Shown in pieces: positions 56,064 through 64,000 of a DNA stretch of 64,000 nt. Both the position numbers and the translations under genes were made by a program. The stretch's first letter is position 1. Each line of letters opens with the position of its first letter. The notes below the pieces were generated by a model that saw only the letters and a list, made by a program, of their open reading frames with translations, did no database searches and was not told where the DNA came from. The stretch is from Psychrobacter okhotskensis (GTDB taxonomy: Bacteria > Pseudomonadota > Gammaproteobacteria > Pseudomonadales > Moraxellaceae): positions 1 through 64,000 of the forward strand of contig NZ_JABRVQ010000018.1 in assembly GCF_013248965.1 (NCBI RefSeq), in the 5' to 3' direction.

Positions 56064-56918
56064 ATGACTTTACCTGCTTGGCTAACTGCCATAAAGTTTA
56101 ACGCTGATGGTTTGATTCCTGCGATTGCTCAAGACCATGCGTCGGGGCGCATTTTGATGATGGCGTGGATGAATGCTGAAGCGCTTCAATTAACGGCACA
56201 AACAAAAACCGCCGTGTATTTTTCACGTTCGCGTGCCAAGTTATGGCATAAAGGCGAGTCATCAGGACATACTCAGACAGTCCATGATATTCGCTTAGAT
56301 TGTGACGCAGATGTGATTGTATTGAGTGTCACTCAGGCGGGCGGCATCGCGTGTCATACTGGTCGCGAGTCTTGCTTTTATCAACGTTTGGATTTGTCTG
56401 GGCAAACGCCGCAATGGCAAACTGTCGATAAGGTATTAAAAGACCCTGCAGATATTTATCAATCAGATAAAACCGCCAGCGCTACTGATCACAACCACGA
56501 TACTGCTGCGCTTAATGCGGATAATGCTAGTAACGCCGCTGAAAATCATAATACCCAAACGGACAATACCTCTATTTTGCAACAGCTTGATAAGGTATTG
56601 GCAGAGCGCAAGCAAGCAGACGCTGACAGCTCTTATGTGGCAAGCTTATACGCAAAAGGGTTGAATAAAATCCTAGAAAAAGTGGGCGAAGAAAGCACAG
56701 AGAGTATCATCGCTGCCAAAGATTTTGCCCATTGTGATGAAAATACGGACAAAGCGCAATATGACGAAGCGCGGCACGAGCTTATCTACGAAGTGGCCGA
56801 CGTTTGGTTTCATACTTTGGTTGGGCTGGCATGGTTCGATATAGAGTCGGACGCGGTGTTGAATGAGCTGGGACGACGCTTTGGACTATCAGGCATCGAT
56901 GAAAAAGCGGCTCGATAA
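56064..56918 (+). CDS. hisIE: Bifunctional phosphoribosyl-AMP cyclohydrolase / phosphoribosyl-ATP pyrophosphatase
   Basis: A fused 284-residue enzyme for steps 2 and 3 of histidine synthesis. HisI covers about 1-125 ([29 protein letters not shown], zinc ligands Cys in [18 protein letters not shown]). HisE covers about 175-275 ([21 protein letters not shown]). An unusual 45-residue Asn/Asp/Ala/Thr-rich linker joins them, typical of low-complexity in this genome. The tat genes follow 236 bp later, an order seen in related bacteria. Confidence 0.93.
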   Translation: MTLPAWLTAIKFNADGLIPAIAQDHASGRILMMAWMNAEALQLTAQTKTAVYFSRSRAKLWHKGESSGHTQTVHDIRLDCDADVIVLSVTQAGGIACHTGRESCFYQRLDLSGQTPQWQTVDKVLKDPADIYQSDKTASATDHNHDTAALNADNASNAAENHNTQTDNTSILQQLDKVLAERKQADADSSYVASLYAKGLNKILEKVGEESTESIIAAKDFAHCDENTDKAQYDEARHELIYEVADVWFHTLVGLAWFDIESDAVLNELGRRFGLSGIDEKAAR

Positions 56919-57153
56919 CTTGTGAAATCACAAAGATAACTTGTGGAACTCTAGAATAAGCATCTTCCTTGTTTGATTATTATTGCTTTCACCTTTTTGT
57001 CACCTTTCACCTTTTTGTCACAATGGTAGGTTATAATATAGCTCTTTTTAGCTTCGCATCTTACGTCTATATTTTTTGTTTAATAGATCTATATTCTATA
57101 AAATAAAGGCATTCATATATAGATATCGCAACCAAGACATTAAGGATACCATT

Positions 57154-57423
57154 ATGGGCAGTTTTTCCATTACGCATTGGCTGATATTATTGGTGGTAGT
57201 GGTGGTCGTATTTGGCACCTCAAAGCTTAGAAATGCAGGCAAGGATTTGGGCGGTGCTGTTAAAGGCTTTAAAGAGGCAGTCAAAGACGAAAATGCAGAG
57301 CATGCCAAAAAACAGGTGGTTCTCGATCATGATGGCAATGTACACCCAACAGATCGCGCCGCAACCAATAAAGTGAAAGATAGCGATATTGACACTGTGC
57401 CTGTTGACGATAAGCACCATTGA
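57154..57423 (+). CDS. tatA: Sec-independent translocase component TatA
   Basis: An 89-residue pore-forming subunit of the twin-arginine export system. Start is ATG 57154 with AAGGATA upstream; a longer frame from 57076 lacks family support. One N-terminal membrane helix (about 5-21, [19 protein letters not shown]), hinge, then the amphipathic helix ending FKEAVKDE, and a polar tail. First of tatABC. Confidence 0.93.
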   Translation: MGSFSITHWLILLVVVVVVFGTSKLRNAGKDLGGAVKGFKEAVKDENAEHAKKQVVLDHDGNVHPTDRAATNKVKDSDIDTVPVDDKHH

Positions 57424-57485
57424 TAATACCGAGTATAGTGCTGGGTATAATACTGCTAGCATCTAGATAGTGATAATCAACCATT

Positions 57486-58184
57486 ATGTTTGATATTGGG
57501 TTTTCTGAATTACTGCTCTTTGGCGTTATTGCCTTAATTGTCTTGGGTCCAGAAAAACTGCCCCAAGCAGCGCGTACTGCTGGGCAATGGTATGCTAAAA
57601 TTCGCCGTACGGTCTCTACGTTACAGTCTGAAATAGAGGCTGAGCTTGACTTGGCTGAAACGCGGCAACAAATGCAAAAAGAGCTGGCTAAAATCCGTGA
57701 GACTGAGGCGGAGATGCGGCGTGAGATGGCAGAAATGCGCGGCAGTATGCAAGAGTTTGAGTCTTCACAGAACCAGACTCTAAAAGCTGCGCATGACCCA
57801 GACGCTGACCATGCTAATAATGACAAAGGCAATCACCAGCAAGATGCTAGCGGTCAAAAAAACACGCCATCTATCACGCCCAAGGTATTCGACTACGCCT
57901 ACGGTCAGGACGAAACAGCAACAGATTCTGAGCAATTGCTGAAACACGCTACTGACGACGAAACCTCAAAAACTGCCTCTATTGCTAATACTCAACCAAT
58001 TACTCAAGCCATCACCACCAAGCCATGGGAAAACATGTGGTTTCGTTTGGGCGCTTATGATAAGGCACGACGCTTACCTGCAGCGCCCTATTTACCAAAC
58101 TATAAAGCAGATATGTTACTAAACCGGCCTTTAGACAGCGCTTTAAACAAACAGCTTTCTGTTAATAAGCAGGAGACTGATTAG
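57486..58184 (+). CDS. tatB: Sec-independent translocase component TatB
   Basis: A 232-residue membrane protein that with TatC receives twin-arginine substrates. One membrane helix at about 4-22 (GFSELLLFGVIALIVLGP), the conserved LGPEKLP hinge, a long amphipathic helix to about 95 and then a disordered, Asp/Thr/His-rich tail. At 232 residues it is longer than E. coli TatB (171). It overlaps tatC by one base (TAG/GTG). Confidence 0.93.
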   Translation: MFDIGFSELLLFGVIALIVLGPEKLPQAARTAGQWYAKIRRTVSTLQSEIEAELDLAETRQQMQKELAKIRETEAEMRREMAEMRGSMQEFESSQNQTLKAAHDPDADHANNDKGNHQQDASGQKNTPSITPKVFDYAYGQDETATDSEQLLKHATDDETSKTASIANTQPITQAITTKPWENMWFRLGAYDKARRLPAAPYLPNYKADMLLNRPLDSALNKQLSVNKQETD

Positions 58185-59041
58185 TGGGTTTATTTAAACG
58201 CAAAAAGAGTCGCCAAGAAAAAGTCGCTGACGCAGACCGAGAGCAAGTAGCTGATACCGCGATTGATGAGGACTCTAATGACATATTAGCCTCACTCGCT
58301 GATATGCCAATCACTGAGCATCTGATTGAGCTACGCTCGCATTTAATCAAAATATGCGTGGCAGTGTTGGTCATATTTTTAGCGTTAGTTGGGTTTTCGC
58401 GCGAGCTCTATAATTTTTTATCCGATCCATTGGTCGCTCAGCTACCCGCCAATTCGACCATGATTGCCACGGATATCACCTCCAATTTCATGGCGCCGAT
58501 ACGCCTGACCGTTTTTGTCGCTGCCTTCTGTGCCATGCCCTATATTTTGTATCAGATTTGGTCATTTGTCGCACCGGGGTTGTATAAAAAAGAGAAAAAA
58601 ATCGCGATTCCTGTGCTTGCGTCATCAATTTTTTTATTTTATGCGGGTGTGGCTTTTTCTTACTTTATCGTGCTCAAAGGCGTGTTGAAATTCTTTATCA
58701 TGTTTGCGCCGCAGAATGTCTTGCCGATGACGGATATCGACAGTTATTTAAGCTTTGCACTTAAGCTGTTTATGGTGTTTGGCCTGACTTTTGAGATTCC
58801 AGTGGTGACCTTACTGTTGATATTGGTGGGCATTGTCTCCATTCAAAGCCTAGAAGAGAAACGTCGCTATATTATTGTGGGTTGTTTTGCCGTGTCAGCA
58901 GTCGTTACACCGCCTGATGGTGTGTCGATGTTGTTACTCGCCATTCCCATGTGGCTATTGTTTGAGTTAGGGCTGCTATTAGCAAAAATCTTAATCAAAG
59001 AAAAGCCTAATTCTGATTCGGCAGCCGTAGATAACGAGTAA
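58184..59041 (+). CDS. tatC: Sec-independent translocase component TatC
   Basis: A 285-residue inner-membrane receptor for twin-arginine signal peptides with six membrane helices. Conserved ITEHLIELRSHL (with the critical Glu), the F-Y-A-G-V-A-F-S-Y-F block and the V-V-T-P-P-D motif are seen. The start is GTG 58184, sharing its G with the tatB stop, so translation is coupled. About 40 polar residues before the first conserved block make a long N-terminal extension. Confidence 0.95.
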   Translation: MGLFKRKKSRQEKVADADREQVADTAIDEDSNDILASLADMPITEHLIELRSHLIKICVAVLVIFLALVGFSRELYNFLSDPLVAQLPANSTMIATDITSNFMAPIRLTVFVAAFCAMPYILYQIWSFVAPGLYKKEKKIAIPVLASSIFLFYAGVAFSYFIVLKGVLKFFIMFAPQNVLPMTDIDSYLSFALKLFMVFGLTFEIPVVTLLLILVGIVSIQSLEEKRRYIIVGCFAVSAVVTPPDGVSMLLLAIPMWLLFELGLLLAKILIKEKPNSDSAAVDNE

Positions 59042-59212
59042 AAAAACACAGCCCCTATAGTAATTGTTTTCGACTGTCCTCTACCCCATTTATTAGCTTA
59101 GTAGTTATTAGCCTTACTAAGCGTCATTATTGTTCGCCAGCCATTGCTTATCCAGTGGCTTTTTTTACCCCCATCGTTTTTACTCACTTTTAGTCTTTTA
59201 GGTAGTTTTATT

Positions 59213-60712
59213 ATGTCCGCATCTATGCCAGCTTATATGAGCGATCCCACTGATGAGCAGCTGAGCGCGCTCAATATGGCGATGGATCACAAGTCATTTA
59301 AGGTGGTCGCTTATGCAGGCGCAGGTAAAACGACGACGCTCAAATTAATCGGTGAACGCCTACGTGGGCGCGGCTTATATCTAGCCTTTAACAAGGCGAT
59401 TGCCAACGATGCGCGGCAAAAATTCCCCGGTCACGTGGATTGCCGTACCTTTCACTCACTCGCCTATCGTCATGTCGCCCGTGATATTACCGCCAAACTG
59501 TCATTACCACGCTTTTCACCCAAACGTCTGGGTGATGATTTAGGCTTACAACCGGTGCAAGTACGTCGGCAAATGGATGGGGTTAATAAATATATCACCC
59601 TCACGCCAGCACGCTTGTCGCGCTTCGTTAGTGATGCGGTGAACAATTTTTGTAGTACGCATGCCAGTTATCCTGCACCACGGCATATTGAATTTCCAAG
59701 TTGGCTCGATGATTCTGATGCCGAGCAGCTGCGCGAGATGCTCTACCCCGCCGTTGAGCAACGCTGGCTACAATCGATTGATGCGCGCCATCCGGCTGGT
59801 ATTGGGCATGATATCTATCTTAAATTATGGGCATTATCCAAGCCCAGTATTCCTGCGGATTTCATCTTGTTTGATGAAGCGCAAGATGCCGACCCCTTAA
59901 TGATGGGGATTTTGACCCAGCAGCCACGGCAGGTGATTTATGTCGGCGACGCCCATCAGCAGATTTATGAGTGGCGCGGCGCGGTCAATGCGATGAAAAA
60001 GCTGCCATTGCCGCAGACCTTGTTGACGCAGTCGTTTCGCTTTGGTGAACCGATTGCTGAGATTGCCAATACTTTGCTCAAAGCCCTGCAAGAAGACGTA
60101 CCGTTAAAAGGCAATCCCAATAAGCAGTCTTCTACCGAAAAAGGCATGGTACACAGTAAAAAAGATGCCATCCTATGTCGTACCAATGCGGCAGCAATGT
60201 CGCAGCTATTGACTGGTCTCAAACTCGGTCACCGAGTGGCGCTACAAGCGGATACCGATCGTATGCTTAAGTTTTGTCAGGCAGCCGAAAACTTAAAGAA
60301 TGGTAAATCGGCGTATGGCGTGCCCGAACTCGCGTATTTTTATAATTGGGGTGACGTCCAAGAATACTCTGAAACCAACGAAGGCAGTGACCTTAAAACC
60401 TTGGTTAAACTGGTCGACGACCATGGCACCAATGTTTTGAGCCAAGCCGTCAACAGCTTATCCAGTATTGAAAATGCTGACTATGTCATCTCAACCGCGC
60501 ATAAAGCGAAAGGTCTTGAATGGGGAAAGGTGCAATTAGATGATGACTTTTATTATGATGTGACCACTAATGCGGTCAAAATCAGCCCAGAAGAATTGCG
60601 TTTGCTCTATGTCGCTTGCACACGCGCGCAAAGTAATTTGGACATCCATCATATCAAAGACTTGATATCAGGATTGCAGACGGGTAAAAAAGTGATTTTT
60701 GGCAATACTTAA
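59213..60712 (+). CDS. UvrD/Rep-type helicase, FBH1-like
   Basis: A 499-residue superfamily 1A DNA helicase from ATG 59213, where the Pro-rich T-D-E-Q-L start fits; the 23-codon upstream extension is not supported. Motifs are I AYAGAGKTTT, Ia RTFHSLAY, II FDEAQD, III VGDAHQQIYEWRGAVNAM, IV QSFRFG, V STAHKAKGLEW and VI LLYVACTRA. Motif III and the short length are close to FBH1/F-box helicase proteins, not UvrD or Rep, which have about 650-720 residues. FBH1 relatives control recombination in eukaryotes; bacterial versions are little studied. It lies between tatC and dusC. Confidence 0.85.
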   Translation: MSASMPAYMSDPTDEQLSALNMAMDHKSFKVVAYAGAGKTTTLKLIGERLRGRGLYLAFNKAIANDARQKFPGHVDCRTFHSLAYRHVARDITAKLSLPRFSPKRLGDDLGLQPVQVRRQMDGVNKYITLTPARLSRFVSDAVNNFCSTHASYPAPRHIEFPSWLDDSDAEQLREMLYPAVEQRWLQSIDARHPAGIGHDIYLKLWALSKPSIPADFILFDEAQDADPLMMGILTQQPRQVIYVGDAHQQIYEWRGAVNAMKKLPLPQTLLTQSFRFGEPIAEIANTLLKALQEDVPLKGNPNKQSSTEKGMVHSKKDAILCRTNAAAMSQLLTGLKLGHRVALQADTDRMLKFCQAAENLKNGKSAYGVPELAYFYNWGDVQEYSETNEGSDLKTLVKLVDDHGTNVLSQAVNSLSSIENADYVISTAHKAKGLEWGKVQLDDDFYYDVTTNAVKISPEELRLLYVACTRAQSNLDIHHIKDLISGLQTGKKVIFGNT

Positions 60713-60776
60713 TGTTGCTCGAGCTCACCCTTTATCGCCTTTGTCATTCTCAATTTATAATGTTGACTCTCCGATC

Positions 60777-61796
60777 ATGAATCATAATCAGCAACTTCAG
60801 ACACGCCAAAACACCATACAACAGTTATTTGCTAATCCCGTTCGCCTGCTCGCGCCAATGGAAGGCTTGACCGATCCGTTGATGCGGCAAATTCTAACGC
60901 AAATTGCGACAGATTTAGGTCGTCCTTATGATTGGTCAGTCAGCGAGTTTGTTCGTGTGACTCAGCATGTCTTGCCCGCGCATGTATTTTATAGATACGT
61001 GCCGGAGCTGCATCATGATGCTAAGACTACCTCAGGTACGCCCATTCATGTCCAGTTGCTCGGTAGTGAAGCGCAGCTGATGGCAGAAAATGCGGCATAC
61101 GCTTGTGAGCTTGGTGCGCCGGCGATTGATATTAACTTTGGTTGTCCTGCCAAAACGGTAAACAGCCATCGCGGTGGCTCGATACTGTTGGATGAGCCTG
61201 AAGTGATGTACGATATTATCAGTGCCGTGCGTCAAGCCGTACCTACTGACATTCCAGTCTCAGCCAAAATACGTTTGGGCTATACCGACACCAGTCGTAT
61301 GGATGACATCAAAGCTGCAATTGCTACAAGTGGTGCAGACTGGCTAACCATTCACGCACGAACAAAAACCCAAGGCTATAAACCGCCAGCCTATTGGGAT
61401 AAAATCCAAAACTTTTACAACTTAGATATTCCCGTCATTGCCAATGGTGAAATATGGAACGCCGAGCATGCACAGAATTGTATGATGCAAGCGGGGACCA
61501 ATCATTTGATGTTAGGTCGCGGCGCGGTTACTCGTCCCGATTTGATTGCACAGGTTGATGGCCATAATAATGATACAGCAACGTTGACCGCCTTAGCATG
61601 GGAAGATTTAATCGGGCATCAGATTAAGTTTTTAGAAGGTGCCGCGAAAAGTGATGTGGTGTTGGTCGGGCGTTATAAACAATGGTTAGCGATGCTCACC
61701 AAAGGCTATAGCGAGGCAAAGATATTATGGGACAGTATAAAACGAGAAAAAAATAAAGCAGCTATTATTAGCGCACTACGAATGAGTGTCCGATAA
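60777..61796 (+). CDS. dusC: tRNA-dihydrouridine(16) synthase
   Basis: A 339-residue FMN enzyme that reduces U16 in tRNA. Start ATG 60777 is 64 bp after the helicase stop; a longer reading from 60699 overlaps that gene and is rejected. The blocks LLAPMEGLTDPLMRQ, INFGCPAKTVNSHRGGS and PVIANGEIW are those of the DusC branch, and Cys in FGCPAK is catalytic. It has a slightly long N-terminus (about 20 residues). Confidence 0.9.
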   Translation: MNHNQQLQTRQNTIQQLFANPVRLLAPMEGLTDPLMRQILTQIATDLGRPYDWSVSEFVRVTQHVLPAHVFYRYVPELHHDAKTTSGTPIHVQLLGSEAQLMAENAAYACELGAPAIDINFGCPAKTVNSHRGGSILLDEPEVMYDIISAVRQAVPTDIPVSAKIRLGYTDTSRMDDIKAAIATSGADWLTIHARTKTQGYKPPAYWDKIQNFYNLDIPVIANGEIWNAEHAQNCMMQAGTNHLMLGRGAVTRPDLIAQVDGHNNDTATLTALAWEDLIGHQIKFLEGAAKSDVVLVGRYKQWLAMLTKGYSEAKILWDSIKREKNKAAIISALRMSVR

Positions 61797-61843
61797 TAAT
61801 ACCTGCCTTTATTCTAAACTGGTCTTTCGATAAAAAACGAACG

Positions 61844-62269
61844 CTAGACGCTTACCCGAATGGCCAGATAAAAAAGCATCAAACAACAAGCAATTGATAA
61901 CACCCAAAGTATCGAGCGAAACGTTGCCAAATTAGTAATGTAAGCCACGCAATAGCCAACCCGAATAAGCACATAAAGCCAAGCCAGCATGTTGATAATT
62001 GATTGCGGTACAAAGAACAACATCGCCACTAATACCGCTGCCAAAAATACGGGTAATGTCTCATAGCTGTTTTGCTGAGCGGCATTAGCACGTGCTGCTG
62101 CGCCAGTCGTACTGTGTAAAAAGTCACGCGGATGCGCATTGTCAGCCAAGTTAAAGCCACCAATGGCTTTCGCAGTCAGTGCCATAGCGAGTGGTAACAG
62201 ACTTGCCACCACCATCGCCCAAATCGCTGACGCTGCGGTATTAGGGATCAACCCAAAGAGTGCATTCAT
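61844..62269 (-). CDS. MAPEG-family membrane protein
   Basis: A 141-residue protein with four membrane helices of the eicosanoid/glutathione-metabolism MAPEG fold. Helical blocks with A-R-A-N-A-A-Q-Q-N-S-Y-E (conserved) and VYVLIRVGYCVAYI are visible. In bacteria such proteins may act as glutathione transferases; exact role unknown. It follows the OsmC gene by 14 bp and is probably co-transcribed. Confidence 0.85.
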   Translation of the reverse strand: MNALFGLIPNTAASAIWAMVVASLLPLAMALTAKAIGGFNLADNAHPRDFLHSTTGAAARANAAQQNSYETLPVFLAAVLVAMLFFVPQSIINMLAWLYVLIRVGYCVAYITNLATFRSILWVLSIACCLMLFYLAIRVSV

Positions 62270-62283
62270 TAGTCTATTTGCCC

Positions 62284-62697
62284 CTACCCTGCAATCACTT
62301 CAAAATCATGGGTAATATTCACCCCACCTTGTACCAACATTCTACTGGCCGAGCAGTATTTTTCTGCTGATAAATGAATCGCCTTTTCAACTTGTTTATC
62401 TTTGATATCTTGACCAGTCACCACAAAATGCATATGAATGTCAGTATAGACAGCTGGGACGGTTTCAGCACGCTGAGCTGTCAGCTCACAACGCACGTCT
62501 GTCACTGCTTGACGTGACTTTTGTAAAATCGCTACCACATCGTAGCTCGCACAACCACCTAGCCCTAGTAGGATTAGCTCCATGGGACTGGAACCCTTCT
62601 CTTTATCGGCATCGATTTGAACGTTATGTCCCGATGGGGACACGCCCATAAAGGCTTTATTTTCTTGCCACGTAACGCTTGCTTTTGACTCTGACAT
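62284..62697 (-). CDS. OsmC-family protein, YhfA-like
   Basis: A 137-residue protein of the OsmC/Ohr superfamily. The first active cysteine is in LGGCASYDVVAILQ and the second in AEKYCSASRML, the pattern of YhfA-like members. These reduce peroxides using thiols; this subgroup has no proven substrate. It is the first gene of a two-gene unit with the MAPEG gene. Confidence 0.88.
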   Translation of the reverse strand: MSESKASVTWQENKAFMGVSPSGHNVQIDADKEKGSSPMELILLGLGGCASYDVVAILQKSRQAVTDVRCELTAQRAETVPAVYTDIHMHFVVTGQDIKDKQVEKAIHLSAEKYCSASRMLVQGGVNITHDFEVIAG

Positions 62698-63209
62698 GTT
62701 AGATTACCCTTATTTTAATGTGTGATTTAAACGTTTTTTATTGGCTGAATATTTTATTTTTGCTTGAGATTAGCCCACTTACCATTTAGGGTTCAGATTG
62801 AGGACACGCCCTAGTGTAGCATAAGCTAAAACGAGATTTTAAAAAGCCACTGTCTTAGATTATTACCCTGAGCGTTTGATGAGTCTATTTTTGAGTGTTC
62901 ACTTTGGCTAGTGAGATTTATCGTTCTGCTCTGAATATGTCTTTTTAAATATAACTTAGATTTATCGTTATGGCGTCTAAAATTTACCTACAAAAATCCA
63001 TTTATAACTGTCTGATTTTAAAGGGTTAAACTCGTGAAACATTTTATAGCAAAATACTGTTACACATTTTGCTTGTTTCTTGGTTTAATAACGGTAATGA
63101 ATCTTATTTTTACCTGATATTGATAACTGTCACCCTATAATAATTATGATTGCTATCGTTGTGTCATGTTGAAATAAGCTATTTTTAGACAAATTAAAAA
63201 GGGTTAGTC
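62698..63209. other. Long intergenic stretch before rppH
   Basis: About 510 bp without a gene. It contains a solitary family C end at 62797-62813 and a very AT-rich run. No clear promoter was settled. Confidence 0.5.
62797..62813. repeat. Family C solitary end
   Basis: ATTGAGGACACGCCCTA, identical to the right end of the element at 55236-55408. No matching left end is found within 200 bp, so this may be a fragment. Confidence 0.7.
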
Positions 63210-63731
63210 ATGATAGATGCAGACGGCTTTCGCGCCAATGTCGGCATCATCTTGGCAAATACACAAGGGCAGGTTCTGTGGGCAAAACGTATTGGTCACA
63301 ACGCTTGGCAGTTTCCTCAAGGCGGTATCGACCGCGGGGAGACGCCGATGGATGCAATGTATCGCGAGCTCTGGGAAGAGGTCGGTTTACATCCGCGTCA
63401 TGTAGATTTATTGGCAGTCACGCAAGATTGGTTGCGTTATCGGCTGCCGAAACGCTATGTGCGTCATGGACAGCACCCTTTGTGTATTGGGCAAAAACAA
63501 AAGTGGTTTTTGCTGCGCTTAGATGAGCCAAATACTCAACATATCCGCTTTGATGAGGGAAAACCGGAATTTGACCATTGGCAATGGGTCAGCTACTGGT
63601 ATCCACTCGGACAAGTGATTCACTTTAAACGCGGGGTATACCGTCGTGCTTTGCAAGAGCTGGCACGTGAATTACCGCTTAAACAAGAACTGATTATCCC
63701 TGAGCAGACCAACCATTTGCTTCTTACCTAG
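63210..63731 (+). CDS. rppH: RNA pyrophosphohydrolase
   Basis: A 173-residue Nudix enzyme that removes pyrophosphate from the 5' end of mRNA and so starts degradation. The Nudix box runs from Gly38 (GGIDRGETP) to RELWEEVG (52-59). W-F-L-L-R and E-F-D-H-W-Q-W-V blocks match RppH. Usual length. AAAGGG precedes ATG. Terminator at 63765-63803. Confidence 0.95.
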   Translation: MIDADGFRANVGIILANTQGQVLWAKRIGHNAWQFPQGGIDRGETPMDAMYRELWEEVGLHPRHVDLLAVTQDWLRYRLPKRYVRHGQHPLCIGQKQKWFLLRLDEPNTQHIRFDEGKPEFDHWQWVSYWYPLGQVIHFKRGVYRRALQELARELPLKQELIIPEQTNHLLLT

Positions 63732-63764
63732 CCTCTGGTTTATTGTTTGTTTGGTAGTGAATAT

Positions 63765-63803
63765 AAAAAATCCTGCATCTATTATGGATGCAGGATTTTT
63801 TAT
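63765..63803. terminator. Bidirectional rho-independent terminator
   Basis: AAAAAATCCTGCATC and GATGCAGGATTTTTT form a stem between rppH and the convergent dehydrogenase gene. Confidence 0.88.
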
Positions 63804-63815
63804 ATTTAAAATAGC

Positions 63816-63879
63816 TAGGGCGTGTCCTCAATTCAACTGATAACAATCTAAATGGTGATGAAAATGAGGACACGCCCTA
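63816..63879. repeat. Family C short copy (64 bp)
   Basis: TAGGGCGTGTCCTCA and TGAGGACACGCCCTA flank about 34 bp of AT-rich sequence. It ends 3 bp before the stop codon of the dehydrogenase gene. Confidence 0.85.
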
Positions 63880-63882
63880 GAT

Positions 63883-64000
63883 TTATGGTTTGATGGCAAC
63901 CTTTAGTACGCCATCACGTTGATGCATAAATAAGTCATAGGCTGCAACAATATCGTCTAGCGCGTAGGTATGTGTGACCATTTCAGATAAATCGACACGC
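63883..64000 (-). CDS. Zinc-type alcohol dehydrogenase, C-terminal end only (partial)
   Basis: The last 38 codons read RVDLSEMVTHTYALDDIVAA, then YDLFMHQRDGVLKVAIKP and stop. The H-T-Y-x-L-D-D-I-x-x-A-Y pattern and the L-K-V-A-I-K-P ending are typical of zinc-dependent alcohol dehydrogenases. The rest is off the right edge. Confidence 0.75.
   Translation of the reverse strand, partial: RVDLSEMVTHTYALDDIVAAYDLFMHQRDGVLKVAIKP

Overview
This window is chromosomal DNA of a gammaproteobacterium of the Moraxellaceae, most likely Psychrobacter. The base composition is moderate to AT-rich. The protein families, an AlmA-like monooxygenase, the pheS-pheT-ihfA order and the many short AT-rich palindromic repeats between genes all point that way. 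It is mostly ordinary core genome: no prophage, no complete insertion sequence, no CRISPR array, no tRNA gene and no recognised defence island. About 50 protein genes can be supported. The species name is an inference from protein resemblance, not from a search.

Layout. 1-600: three tandem promoter-like sites reading leftwards, in the style of an rRNA operon leader, so an rrn operon probably starts just off the left edge. 600-8350: a UDG-family protein, upp and ydfG (pyrimidine salvage and a YdfG-type reductase), an unknown protein with weak ADP-ribosyltransferase-like features, a 50-codon relic of a substrate-binding protein, two alpha/beta hydrolases, a DUF1653 protein, a GNAT acetyltransferase and tyrS. 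8570-14460: anmK, fabF, a coiled-coil protein and an M24 aminopeptidase P. 14850-20310: a POT peptide transporter, a small membrane protein, lnt and corC. 20500-28630: a DUF4105 protein, a lipoprotein, a YcgN-family protein, a dienelactone hydrolase, a very large DUF2339 membrane protein and the GTPase RbgA. 28640-35870: two adjacent paralogous unknown genes, mutY, tesB and rapA. 36880-44200: a sensor kinase with a two-receiver response regulator, a D-2-hydroxyacid dehydrogenase, the AlmA-like monooxygenase and an RluA-type pseudouridine synthase. 44670-54830: trxA, rho, two small lipoproteins, a zinc metallopeptidase, ihfA, pheT, pheS, rplT and rpmI. 55460-64000: a hotdog thioesterase, hisIE-tatABC, an FBH1-like helicase, dusC, MAPEG and OsmC proteins, rppH and the 3' end of an alcohol dehydrogenase.

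The most distinctive content is not in the genes but between them. At least three families of short non-coding repeats (MITE-like) occur: family A (about 134 bp, 2 copies), family B (about 270-281 bp, 3 full copies plus one 66-bp internal-deletion copy, built of two long hairpins inside terminal inverted repeats) and family C (173-bp copy, 64-bp copy and a solitary end). A lone 88-bp palindrome lies beside pepP. These repeats separate genes that are usually neighbours (pheT from ihfA, corC from lnt) and cluster where infC-thrS would be expected upstream of rpmI. Three short tandem arrays (13, 15 and 15 bp) are also present; one copies the last four codons plus the stop of tyrS.

I did not find a convincing new multi-gene system. 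The best leads for novelty are the paralogous pair at 28647-30173, the ART-like protein at 3105-3761 and the architecture of repeat family B.
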